Position numbers and translations under genes: made by a program. The notes under the pieces are model-generated. The model did no database searches. It was not told where the DNA came from and saw only the letters and a program-made list of their open reading frames with translations. From Gnetum montanum (taxonomy: Eukaryota; Streptophyta; Gnetopsida; Gnetales; Gnetaceae), in contig MNCI01015515.1 of the NCBI GenBank assembly GCA_015680685.1, positions 122,076 through 186,075 on the forward strand: a stretch of DNA of 64,000 bases, written 5' to 3'. Positions within the stretch are counted from its first letter, which is position 1. Each line of letters opens with the position of its first letter. This document shows, piece by piece, positions 34,433 to 45,499 of the stretch.

Positions 34433-35281
34433 TGATGAGTGGCAAGGTATCCCTACACTCAACCATACAAATACAAGCATTTATTCACGATCCAGTTGAA
34501 CTCTGCAGATGGGCTAGTTGTGGTTTTTAGATAGTCACACATTGATCGCAGTTTACTATCTTCCCAGCTAGACTAGTATTTGCTTTGTCATGTATGGTTT
34601 AGTATAGAGTGAGGTTTATGATGTGGTCCTAACTAATGCTACTCCTAGAGATAATGGAAAATAACTCATTTAAACTAAGAGAGAGTGGGAGGAGAGAATC
34701 TAAGCTAGCCTAAGTGTGATGAGCATCTATTCCTTAATCATCTGTACACATCTTGGACCTCGTGTACTACTACTAGGATTACCAAGCACATGTCCTAGGT
34801 ACGCTACTGGGATACCAAGTAGTCGCACTTAAATGCTCGTGATTAATTCGTACTCATTCCGCATTAACAACATGAAATGTAAATTGCAAGAAAGTAAATA
34901 TTAACTAAAGAAAGTAGTAAATAACAATTAAAGTAAATAAGAGTCAAGTGGATGTTGCAATGATGAAGTAATCTCAATCTTTATTGTTAGTCATGTGCAC
35001 GTCCAAGTACGTCACACTTGAATAAATGTTCCATACAATTACAATCATCACACTGGGGGCATGCACTAGGGAAGAGAAAGAATTGAATTAAAAATGACTA
35101 CTTCTATGACTAAAAAACTAACTCTCCTTCCTGTGTGCCTAAGGGTGTATTTATAGTCCTACACAGAAATCACAATATTGTGTATCCAATATTGTTATTT
35201 AGGTCACGATATCGCGTACCCGATATCATGGATCCAATATCGCGGGTCTGATATGAGAGCCTGAAAAATCATGGTTCATCA
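34433..35281 (-). repeat. M3 5' LTR
   Basis: 849 bp, TGATGAGTGGCAAGG to GGTTCATCA. TATA TATTTATAG at 35149-35157; palindromes at 35170-35262 including ACGATATCGCGTACCCGATATC (in parts). Differs from the 3' LTR at many scattered sites. Confidence 0.93.
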
Positions 35282-36867
35282 ATTATCTCTTTCAAAGTTT
35301 GTTCTCCTTATGATTCAAATATTATTACATTTCTTTTTCTTATTGTTGGATCTTTATTATATTCTTCTACTGCTTCTCTTTTTGTTAGCTCTCCTTCCTC
35401 TTTCATCACTTGGTCTATGAGTCTTTGGATCTAATTCAGATAGTTTTCCTTGGACATATATCCCAAGGACCTCTCTTGTCTTATTCATTAGTCCATTTAT
35501 GATGTGTTAGAGTTGTTTCTTTTGAGAAAATCTATGGCTTGGGTACCTATGCAATAAGGAATAGTACATGTCCATTATGCATTAAGGGAGTTATTGTCCC
35601 TTGCTTTCATCTTTGTATCTATTTTCTCAAATTCAACACTCTTAAGTAGGTTTGATATTTGTTATTAAAGATTTTTAGCATGGTACTCTATATTCAAATT
35701 GATTTTGGTTCTAAGGATTCACACCAGCTCTCTACTTTCTTGATGAGTATTCTAGGAAAGAACTTTAATTTTTGCCAATCATTTTCTATGTTTTCTAGGG
35801 CACAAACATCATGGAAGGCTTGGAGATGATGTTGTGAATCCACATTGTATCCTCAAAATTTTGGAATGTTATTCATGTCTAGTCACTTGATGCAACTTTC
35901 CCTTACATGCCTAGTAGGAATATACATAGCTTTCCTAATGTTGATCATATTATGAGGGACTAACAGTGGTTTTTTGTAGCCTTTGGATTCATAAGATTTA
36001 TCATAGTGATGATCCCTCCAATGCTCATGATGCTCTATACCTTCATATTTGACCCTTTATATTCTTTAATTATGATTATCTTACTCTTTATTAGAATGCC
36101 TTCTTCTATATGCATGTCTTTCATGGTATCTTGTTCTTTCTCCATCATGATCCCTCAATCTTCATTCTCCCTTGCCAAAATTTGTATATCAATGCAAGGA
36201 AGAAGATGAGGAGTTGAAGAATGGTGCTAGCTGGTTTTCTTCTATGAATACTTGATTCATCTCATTTAGATTTAGTGGAGGTCTTAAGCCCTAAGCTCAT
36301 CCTAAGTTTGGAGTCTTTCTTATCTCTTCCAGGGGTGTTTATAAGAGCTAAATGTAATTTTATCTTAACAGGATCTTCAATGTGGATGATTGATGTTTGA
36401 GAATAAGATTCATGAGTCTAATATAATTTCTTAGTTTGAAATACATCTTCCTTTTCTTCTAAGATAGTTTTCTATGGTAGCTTCTTCCCTTTGTCTTATT
36501 TATATCTTAATTTCATGATGGCATCCCTTCTTGTTTGAGCTTCTATTGGCCGGTATGGCCTAGTCATGTATTTGGTCATTTGATAGCCTTCCTACACATG
36601 GCCAAGGTTTGACCTCATGAGGGTTTCTTAGAGCATTGATGGTGCTAAACAGTTAGGTGGTAAGATAGTGTTTCCCTGTCGATCTCTCCATCTAAGTTGT
36701 TCATCATGGTAATAAATAAATGTAAAGTTAGGATAATAAGGATCAGTGCAAGCATAAGAAATCCTTGTTTGCATTGGTGTACTCCAATCTTCTTCTTTAT
36801 AATCCTTGTTATGAATTTCATTAAATTCAGTAGTAGGTGGATATTTTTCCTTAGTTGTAGAATCCAT
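35282..36867 (-). pseudogene. M1 gag, N-terminal part right of M3
   Basis: ATG at 36867: MDSTTKEKYPP, EEDWSTPMQTRISYAC and FIYYHDEQLRWRDRQGN (36780-36690), the N-terminal segment shared with P3, P2 and M2. The capsid segment follows with many shifts (about 35860-35640: HHLQAFHD-like, LYHIINGL-like near 35510). It ends at DETLKEII before M3. Heavily degraded; the long middle part (36640-35900) is readable only in pieces. Confidence 0.78.
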
Positions 36868-36989
36868 GTTAAGTGTTTCATGCTTAAGTGTATACTTTTG
36901 AGAAAATTAATCTAAGTATAAATACTATACTTTGTGATGCTTGATACAATGAACTTTGTAAAACCAACTAACTAGCAAACATTGACACA

Positions 36990-37007
36990 TCCCTGCTAAT
37001 AGCATTA
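36990..37007 (-). other. M1 primer-binding site, degraded
   Basis: TCCCTGCTAATAGCATTA beside the LTR; recognisable as the tRNA-Asp site only by position and about two thirds identity. Confidence 0.55.
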
Positions 37008-37008
37008 A

Positions 37009-37860
37009 TGATGAGCAGTTGGATATTCTAACACTTAACATCATAAGTCACAAATGTTCATGTGTGACTAGATCATAATCCATGGATGGGCAATGTAAGT
37101 ATACTAGTAGTTGATGCTCAGTTCATGATCATTATCTTCTCACTTAGAGTTAGAAAAATGCAAATCGTATAGTTTAAATCTTGGTGAGGTATATGATATA
37201 TTGATATGGTTTGATTTAATAACATTAAGTGCCAACATGGTAAAAGTGATTGTAAATTCTATGTCTATGTGCAATTAAAATATAAAGCTATTCTATCCTC
37301 TTGATGTTAAGCAACCATTCCTAGTCTACCATACACATCATGGGTTGATGTAACTATTACTTAGATTACCAAGTAATTTCACTCGTAAGAAAATCAAGCG
37401 AAGTCGCTATTGGATTACCAAACAGTTACACTTTATGCTCGAAACTAGTTGTACTTATTATGCCTTACTAATAGAATTGGAAACGTAAAGGACTTAGATA
37501 ATGTAAATGACTTAATGAAAGTAAACATGATGGAAAGTAAAAATTAAGCTAAGTGAAAAGCTACAATGATGAAAAACAATCTCAATATTTATTTCCATTC
37601 ATGAATTGCATCTACAAAGAATCCACTTGAATAAATATTTTTTACAATTTTTGGTCACCACACTATGGGTATTCACTCTAACTCTAACTCTATGAAAACA
37701 AAAAGCAAGAATTTTGCTAAGTGTTGGTCGAAAGCTATTGTTTTGATGCAATGATGGGTTGGTATTTATAGGCATGAGCATGGTCCACTACATTGCATGT
37801 ACGATAACATATGTAGAGCTACCATATCATAGCCTAAATATATAAATTTTTTATCATCCA
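37009..37860 (-). repeat. M1 5' LTR
   Basis: Starts TGATGAGCAGTTGGA; the right end near CATCCA at 37860 is uncertain by a few bases. TATA TATTTATAGG near 37772-37781. U3 contains ACGATAACATATG and ACCATATCAT. Sequence is clearly diverged from the M2/M3/P1 LTRs and closer to P3, whose LTR end GTTGGATAACTCCACTAGTCATCA matches in part. Confidence 0.82.
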
Positions 37861-38150
37861 CATATTCAAAATTTCATTGTCCCTTATTAAAATTTTTTAT
37901 ATTTTTTAATGCATTTGACATAGTCAACATCTTTACATTTCTTATTTCTAATATTTATGAGTTCGTATATAAAAGTTTCTCCATTCTTTGTAATATAATC
38001 TTTTCATAGAAATAATCCAAGACCTTATGTGTGACTTACTACTAATTTTGTGTCCTTCTTTATCCTTTTGTATATAAGCATATCTTCTTGGTTCTCACTT
38101 TGTTATCATTCTGTAAAGTGCTTTTTCTTATTTTGGATATAATTTTTAGA
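37861..38150 (-). pseudogene. RTE-type LINE fragment, region before reverse transcriptase
   Basis: Minus frame contains GETFIYELINIRNKKCKDVDYVKCIKK (in pieces; 38000-37920), matching the family pattern GE..IY.LA.IRERK.RDLD.VKCIKDE found between endonuclease and RT. Upstream reads KEDMLIYKRIKKDTK near 38095-38050. It aligns with 55425-55560 of the longer LINE. M1 interrupts it, and about 500 bp of RT core is missing from this locus. Confidence 0.6.
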
Positions 38151-39785
38151 ATAATCCTAATTTCAAATTCTTTTTTTAAGAAATGGATTTTTAAATAAAG
38201 CTATATTTTTTTCTTCAAATACTATTATTTTATGCATTTAGTTCCTTTTCTCATGCTATCTTTGAAAAAAAAATCCCTAATTATCAAACAATGCTAAGTT
38301 GTAAGGATTTATCTAATAATAATATTTTAGTCTTTACATATGGCCCAATCTCTTTTGTGTAGTAAGAAATAGTTGCTTTACATTTTATCTATATTGTTCT
38401 TATATGTAATTAATTGTGTGAACTTCTTTTGAAAATGAGTATTGTAATTACAAGATTATAAACACTTGCAATTTGCAACATTGAATCTCCCATGATAAAA
38501 AATTCTAAGAATTTTTAAGAATCAACAGAAAGTGTTCAACAAAAAAAAAGTTCAAGAGAGTACAAAATTCTAACGATTATGAATATCTAATCCATTCTTA
38601 TAAGTGTAGTTTTGGATCCTATGATGTATGTAATATGTGTAATGAAGTTTATGTCTTATGTGAAGTGGCTTTGGATCTTAGGATTGTAATCCATTCTATC
38701 AATAAACTTTAAGTGTGATGTAAAATGTGGAATAGATAATAACATGATTCACATTAATGTATAGGGGATCCTATGGTATCCCATTCATATAGGAATTAGT
38801 GTCATTTAAAGGATAGAGATTTAGGTGTAGAAACATATTATGTTAATGAAGATTTGTTGATGAATAACCATTAACAAGGATGCATTAATGAATATATGTT
38901 AACATTCTAAGACATTTACCTATAAATATTCATTTAATAAGAATAATTAATAATCACATTTTCATTCTATCTTGGCCATACTCTTTCAATGCGACTCAAA
39001 ATTTGACTATATGTATGAATTAAAGCTTGTGAAAAAAACAAGTGAAGTAAAGTTGAATAATATTGGATTTTTTTATTATTGTGACTAATTTTTACATTAA
39101 AACTATTTTTTAGTGCATAATAAAATATATTTTTTTCTTCAATGAATAATAAAATGTATTTCACAAAATGTTAAGTATTATGTATAGTATTTACCAAAAC
39201 TAAAAATTGCTAAGCCTAAATACTTTTGTAAGATGATAATAATGTTCTTTCAAAATGAATTTGTTAAAATATGGATTACCATAGATCATCATAATCATCA
39301 TCTTATCATTATTCTAAGAATGTAGAATTAGCAAGCTTTCTCAATGATAGTGATCATAAAATGAGCTTCTAGGAAGAGTGGTGTCGTTGAAGACAAGGCA
39401 TAGCAATGCCAAATATAGAATTATAGGAATTAAAAATAAGCTATAGAGATGCCTTTACAAGGGTTGTAATAAGCTATCTATACCAAAACAACATGTAAGA
39501 TCTTTCCTACAATATTTAGGATTTTTACTATTCAATCTATCTTGCTTCTAGGAGAAGACATCTCCCTTTCTTCATGGCATCATTAGACATGGACTCTTCT
39601 ATGGACTTTATAATAGAAATTAGGATTAATACCATAAAAATTTTACTTTAAAAAAATGTTTCCACTTATGAAGAGAAGAAATTTTAAAACTATTTGCTAT
39701 GTCCTTTTGTCTACAAGGGACCATACTCTTGTTTAAACCAAATCCAAGATTGGTATTATAGAAATAGAAGAATATTTATACCTAG
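38151..39785. other. Unassigned AT-rich sequence
   Basis: No ORF with recognisable content, no LTR termini, and no repeat of the other elements seen. The part nearest 38151 may be 5' LINE sequence too decayed to read. The last five bases, CCTAG, are the P2 target duplication. Confidence 0.5.
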
Positions 39786-40663
39786 TGATGAGTTTCGGTC
39801 TGTCATGTTGACTGGGCCTTGTCAACATAGTCAGTTATCTCAACTAGGCTCCATTAACTAGGCCCCATTAACACAGTCTATTACATCAATGTGGCCCCAT
39901 CGATGCAGGGGTTTGTTTTGGTCTATAAATATGAATTTACCAACTACATTTATGGCATCAATTTGAAAGTTAGAATATTTTTCCCAAGTGCCTACAACAA
40001 GAGTCATTGAGTGTACAGATCTTCATTCGAGCATTGTTGTACCTGAGCATGACAGTGTGTGCAACAATAAAGATGAGCTTTATGATAAACCTTGTAGCAT
40101 TCTAGATATCTTAAATGTTTTATTTATGCATTTAATATTTTCAATTATTTATTCAATATTTTCCAATAATTAAGCTAATTAAGTAAGATAAGCTAGATAG
40201 ATTAAATACATAATTATGACTGCTTCAAGCATAACACATATTTTCTTGGTAATCCCATCAGCATTATTGCTTGGTACACCTAGTAGTGCAACGCTTGGTA
40301 ACCCAGTAGTGGATATGTGGGTTCAAGACATGTGCGGAAAGTGGGGCTAGATGCTTATGTTAGGATTGCTTAGATACTAGTTAATTAGTTAAATTAAATT
40401 AGTTAATCTAATTACTGTATCTCTCTTTAAACACCAAAACCATAAAATACAAAACGATAAAAATCAGATGCCTCAATTACACTTAATCATACTAGTGTAT
40501 GTCACAAGTGTAATTGAGAAGACAATGAATGACCTTAAGGAAAAATTCACTTCCTAGAAGAATAGTGCACTAGAAACTATAAAGTCCATGGAATTTGATC
40601 AGATCATGCATGAATGCTTTGTGATTCCTATGGTTGGGCATAGGGGTACTTTGTCACTCATCA
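39786..40663 (+). repeat. P2 5' LTR
   Basis: 878 bp, TGATGAG to CTCATCA. U3 has repeated CATCAA/GGCCCCAT units (39835-39908) ending in GGCCCCATCGATGCAGGG, then TATA CTATAAATATG at 39923-39933. AATAAAGATGAGC near 40067. Confidence 0.94.
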
Positions 40664-40664
40664 T

Positions 40665-40682
40665 TGGCACCATTATTAGAGA
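40665..40682 (+). other. P2 primer-binding site
   Basis: TGGCACCATTATTAGAGA, decayed from the tRNA-Asp site by transitions (GCC to ATT, GGG to AGA). Confidence 0.75.
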
Positions 40683-40812
40683 CTTTGTTTGTTAAAACAT
40701 GAACTATCTAGGATTAGTAAATATTATTTATATCATTGGAACTCAAGGTCAACATCACTTTCACACAACATATAACTACTAAGCATACTAATAATTTTAT
40801 TTGTTTTGCAAA

Positions 40813-42800
40813 ATGTCTTCTTCCCATAGGCATGAAAATGTCAAACAACTAGTCCCACAAGAGTGCAAAGTGGTATATACCCATCCAGATGAGTATCTAC
40901 TAAACTTCACCTTCATCCTACATCAGGATGAGCAATTGCATTGGCTTGACATGGAGGGCAATATTGGATTGCCTCCTGATCGATCTATGCCTAGGATGTT
41001 GTTTCAAACCCTTTAGAGGTTAGGCATATCAGATCTTCATGAGGAATACGTTGTGGATGATCATAACACTTGGGATTACCATCCCATAGAAACATAACGC
41101 AAGCAAGATCAACACTAGGCAAAGAACCATGACCCTGCAAAAGGAAAACACTTTAGTAACCCATTGTTCCTACTAAATCAAGATGATAATGAGGATCCTC
41201 CATTTGAGGGTTCCCAACATGAAAAATCTCCACCCCCTATTGTTACTAATGAGGCTGTGACCCTAAACCTACAATCCATAATTCATCAACCAAGTTCAAG
41301 AAAAAGTGATAGTTAGGATAGGGACTCGAGTAAACATCACAATAGCAAGGGATCTAAGGATGGTGGTTGTAATGAGCAGAAACATGGTAGTGGACACTGC
41401 GGTGGCGATGGTGGTTCATCTTCTCCTTCATATTCTTCATTTTATTTTGAACATTCCTCTTCATCTACTGGTTCTCATAGAAGTTGTTGTTGAAATAATC
41501 ATGATGAAGGTGATTAATGAAACAACNCTTCTTTCTCTATTAGCCTTTGGATTTGATGAGCTCTTAGTTCAGATAATCTCCCTTGGGNGTAGTGGTCCTT
41601 GGAGCTAGAATCTATCTATAGATGGAGTACCATGTTAAAGCTATTCAACAACAAATATCAAACATACTCTAGAGTGTCTAATATGAGGAGGCAAATCCAA
41701 GGATGGAAACAAGAAACACATGAACCCTTGGATGCCACTATGGGTAAATATTATTCACTCTTGCTTTGATGCCCTAGGCATGGTTATTCCCAAAGGGAAC
41801 AGTTTGCCACATCATAGATGGGCTTAGAGTAGAAACTAGAAGAACTCTTAGGGTGTATGCCCTAGGGATATTGTCTGAACTAAGAGCTCATCAAATCCAA
41901 AGGCTAATAGAGAAAGAAACAAAAGAAGGTGAGTTGTGAAAGAGGGAAAGTGCAAAAGAGTATAATAGGGACCCTTCCATCAGGAAACGAGAGGTCCAAT
42001 TTTGTGATGAGGAGGAGTCACCACTCGATGAAGTGATGAATAGGAAAGCCTTGCCTATCCAAAAACTTTTTTCTGATATTTTAGCAAAGGTTGATAAATT
42101 ATTAAAATCTTTACATGAAAAATTCCAAATTTTTATGAAGATTGCTAAAGAATCCAAAGAGAAAAATAGTCATCATAACTATAGAAAGTAAAAATAAGCT
42201 AAAAATTCCTACCAAAGAGGTGAGGACAAAACTACTATCATTGAAGAAGTTGTGGAGATAGACTCCAAAGATGATGTTGTTTGTGACATATATCAATAAA
42301 AAAATCCAAAGGGTTGTTGCCCCATGGTGTCACACTTACAAGAGTTTGGGGTGTATGCATTAAATCCTCGACTAGTGCATAGGAAAGCACCTAGACAATT
42401 ACCTTATCCTCAAGGCAATCCAAGGTAGTTCCACCAGCAACAATAAGCTTACTACCCAAGTGGAGCTCCACCACAACCATATGAACAATACCAATAATGG
42501 CATCAACCACAATCATGGGGAATGTTGCCACCAAGACAACAGTATCCTTATAGGTAATCAAATCTATACAGATACTATGTTCAGCAACCTATCTCTCCAA
42601 GAAGGTTTGCAAGCCATGCCTCATTTCAGCATCACTATTACCCTCTGGAGTACCATCTAATACATTTACCATCTACTTAAGGAGAAAACCCATATTCATA
42701 GTACCCTCTGCATTCATCTGCACATACACCTCCACCCTCAACCTAGCTACCTCCTACTCCATCTATGCAAGGTGAGATTCCTCCATAGTTGTAGCAACGA
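40813..42800 (+). pseudogene. P2 gag
   Basis: ATG at 40813. N-terminal segment with YTHPDEYLLNFTFILHQDEQL, then HxxxW linker and a Ser/His-rich stretch. The central capsid segment is missing and replaced by an N-bounded inverted piece (41527-41589). The frame resumes with KLFNNKYQTYSRVSNMRRQIQGW (in pieces, 41637-41712) and LSELRAHQIQRLIEKE near 41870-41920. The zinc knuckle is damaged: CDIYQ*KNPKGCC at 42283-42321. The tail is proline/tyrosine-rich. Many stops. Confidence 0.82.
41527..41589. other. Inverted misplaced segment between two Ns
   Basis: The 61 bases between N 41527 and N 41589 are nearly the reverse complement of 41862-41925 (the SELRAHQIQRL region of the same gag). The expected capsid core sequence is absent here. 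Probably a small contig placed in the wrong position and orientation. Confidence 0.75.
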
Positions 42801-42988
42801 AATGCTACAAGGGTTATACATTCACAATTGGCTTTCCAGCTAAGTGGATCAGAAAATCGATCTAGAAAAGACCCTTCTTCTGACCTAATAATCCTCTCCA
42901 ACCCTCACAACCTAGTATAGTTGATCACCCTACATCTCAAGTACCCTCATCCTATGCATCAAATACCTTCGAGTGCCCTTCAAACCAA

Positions 42989-43580
42989 ATGTCACCTTGG
43001 ATATGCACTGTGATGCTAACTCATGCTAGTTTCGATTGGAACAATGTTGGTAATCTTCCCATGAAAATATTTAACTCAGGAAGCCCTCTCATTTATCTAT
43101 ATATTATTGGACATGAGCCATGTAAGGCTCTTCTTGATTCTGGTTCCAGTGTCAATCTCATCTCCCATGACATATATAAGGCTTGGAACCTACCACCTCC
43201 CAAGAAGAGAAACATCCATCTAGAATTGGTAGATCAATCTATTACTATCCCTTTGGGATTAGTAGAGGACATTACAACCATAGTTTTTGGGTGGTCCTAT
43301 CTTGTTGATTTTAGATGATCAAAGTTGAAAACTGCAAAGGTGACTTCCCCATCATTATGGAAAGGACTTGGTTAAGCACAGTTGATGCACGTATGGGCAT
43401 AAGGAACCTCTCCTTAGAAATCTCCAAGGAAAATAAATTTGGAAAGTTAGAGAAGAAGCATATTCCATGCATTGCGTACAATGATAATGGATGCAATTGT
43501 GTGCAAAATATTTGGTCCATCACAAGTACATACATTAAAGCATGCAATCAGTGTGCACAAGAAACATATATTTAAAGGTG
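42989..43580 (+). pseudogene. P2 aspartic protease
   Basis: Open from 42989 for 109 codons: VMLTHASFDWNNVGNLP, ALLDSGSSVNLIS with active-site DSG (Asp codon 43136-43138), LVDQSITIPLGLVEDI. A frameshift near 43315 leads to GDFPIIMERTWLSTVDA and SLEISKENKFGKLEK. Same arrangement as M2. The region between protease and RT (43580-43900) carries the linker, partly readable. Confidence 0.87.
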
Positions 43581-43899
43581 TTTGTACACAACATCCACAA
43601 AACAGGAGGGAACTCAATGGATGATAGCTAACTTAGATAGCAACACATTATGCATGGAACCAAGAGTCTAACATGTGCTTGTATTGGACGCATGGATGAA
43701 CTTGAGCAAGTTCATCACTAACTATTTGATGATGAAAATGATGATACTTGTTAGGAAGAGTTGGAAATCACTGATAACTTCAAGCAAGAAACGCTAGAGC
43801 TAAAAACTCTACTGACTAGCATGGAATATGCATTTTTAAACAATGGTAAACTAGTCATAATCAATGCCAAGCTTACTCCTGAACAAAAAGAAAAGTTGT

Positions 43900-45260
43900 T
43901 AAAGGTGGTTGAAAAATGACCAACAACCTTTGCTTGGTCATATCTCAAGCTGATAGGAATCAATCCAAGGATANTCCAGCCATGAATCTAAGAAGGTAGC
44001 CACAGAGATGGCTAAATCCCAAATTAAAGCAAATCATCAAGGAGGAAATAAAGTAACTCCTCAAGGTAGTGTTTACCTACCCCATCACAGATAGTGAGTA
44101 GGTTAGCCCACTTGTAATTGTGCTGAAGAAAGGTGGCAAGTGGTGGGTCTACATCAACTTTAGGCTATTGAATATGGCAACATTTAAAGATCATTTTCCA
44201 TTGACATTTGTGGATCAAGTGTTGAACACCATACCTGGGCATTATTATTATATCTTCTTGGATGGTTATAGTGGCTATAACCAAATCCAAATTATGTTAG
44301 AAGATTAGGCCAAGACAACATTCATGAGTCCCTAAGGGACTTTTGCATATTGTAAGATGTCATTCAGTCTGTACAATGTCCCTACAACATTTCAACACCT
44401 AGTCCTTAGTATTTTCAATAGCAGATCAGTAGTGATGAGGAAGTATTCATGGATGACTTCTCCACCTATGGAGCTATGTTTGAGAAAGCCTTAGATGGTC
44501 TTGATCAAGTACTAAAGAGATGCGTTGAAACAAACCTATGACTTAATTGGCAAAAGAGTCATCTCATGATCCAACAAGGCATTATGTTTGGGCACCGAAT
44601 TTCACAAGAAGGGATTGAGGTAGACCTAGAAAAGATAAGGATCATCCAAGGAATTACACATCAACTAGAGATAGTCAAGGATGTCAAATTTTTCCTTAGA
44701 CACACTAGCTACTACTAGCGATTCATAGAGAATTTCTCTAAGATCACAAAGCTGTTTGTTGAGCTTACAAAGAAGAATGCTTCATTCATCTAGACCAAGA
44801 AGTGAAAACATGCATTCCGATGACTAAAGGAGAAACGCATAGATTCTCTAATTCTACAAGCACCAAACTAGTCTAGACCATTTCACATAATGATGGATGC
44901 ATCTAATTATGCTTTGGGAGTGGTGCTTACACAACTAGATTATAAAAAATGTCCATATTACATCCATTATGCTAGTCAAAGCATTATGGGTGCATAGTTG
45001 AATTATACCACAACAAAGAAAGAATTAATGGCAGTGGTGTACGCTCTTGAAAATTTTAGGCACTATGTACTTGGCTACAAAGTATTTGTGCACATAGACC
45101 ACAATGCAATCCACTTCCTCATGAACAAGTCAATGGTAAGCCCTTGTATCATATGGCGGCTTATGATTTTGCAGTAATTTGATCTCACAATGGTTGATTG
45201 AAAAGGGACTGAAAATGTTATCATTGACCACCTCTCTCAATTAAGATGGGATAATAAAGT
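43900..45260 (+). pseudogene. P2 reverse transcriptase and RNase H
   Basis: RT motifs: VIVLKKGGKWWVYINFRLLN (44115-44172), FLDGYSGYNQIQ (44252-44290), GTFAYCKMSF, and the catalytic FMDDF at 44446-44460, here after a frameshift. Then LNWQKSHLMIQQGIMFGHRIS and GIEVD (44550-44620). RNase H: MMDASNYALGVVLTQ (44890-44935), TTTKKELMAVVYALENFRHY and HIDHNAIHFLMNK (45095-45130). The D, E, D residues of RNase H are present. The motif set is Athila-like. Stops such as TAG for Trp/Gln are frequent; N at 43974. Confidence 0.9.
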
Positions 45261-45499
45261 AGAGAAGAGCCCACTCTCTAATCAGTTTCCAGAAGAATTC
45301 TTTACAAGAGCACTAAAAGACCAAATGCCCACAAAAACAATATGGTATAATGGCATCCTCACCTATCTTCTCACTTAGAAGATGCCATAAGATCTTGACT
45401 TTAGAAAGAAGCAACAATTTCTTCATCAAGCCAAATACTTTATGGAAATTAATGGACACATTTACAAGGTGTGTGTTGATGGCCTGATTCATTGATATG

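Larger units (their letters stand above)
26371..35281 (-). mobile_element. M3: non-autonomous Athila-type element, gag plus 3' coiled-coil ORF only
   Basis: Complete 8.9 kb minus-strand copy, inserted in M1 gag between DETLKEII and the following LPI segment. Flanks are ATTGT (26366-26370) and ATTAT (35282-35286), 4 of 5 matching. Layout equals P1: gag without the N-terminal HQDEQL segment, GGYPPF tail, T-rich tract, hairpin, internal promoter-like block, coiled-coil ORF. Protease, RT and integrase are absent. Confidence 0.92.
5740..37860 (-). mobile_element. M1: oldest Athila-type element, gag-pro-(no RT/INT)-3' ORF, split by three insertions
   Basis: Pieces in element order on the minus strand: 5' LTR 37009-37860, gag 36867 to 35282, [M3], gag end 26370 to 25620, [M2], gag/protease 18478 to about 17250, spacer, 3' ORF 15064 to 14352, [P1], 3' ORF 5821 to 5740. 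Reading frames resume across each insertion, and target duplications flank the inserted elements. RT, RNase H and integrase are missing with no insertion scar, as in P3. The 3' LTR is lost or is the fragment at 3993. Its right flank is RTE LINE sequence, so M1 inserted into a LINE. Confidence 0.85.

Noticed and set aside
5817-35286. Insertion preference for a TTG core (ATTGA, ATTGT, GTTGT)
   Set aside because: Only three related sites, two of them imperfect, and P2 used CCTAG; too few to claim.
39540-39620. Chromovirus integrase fragment (SMDF-like reading)
   Set aside because: Only a handful of residues fit and no neighbouring motif supports it.
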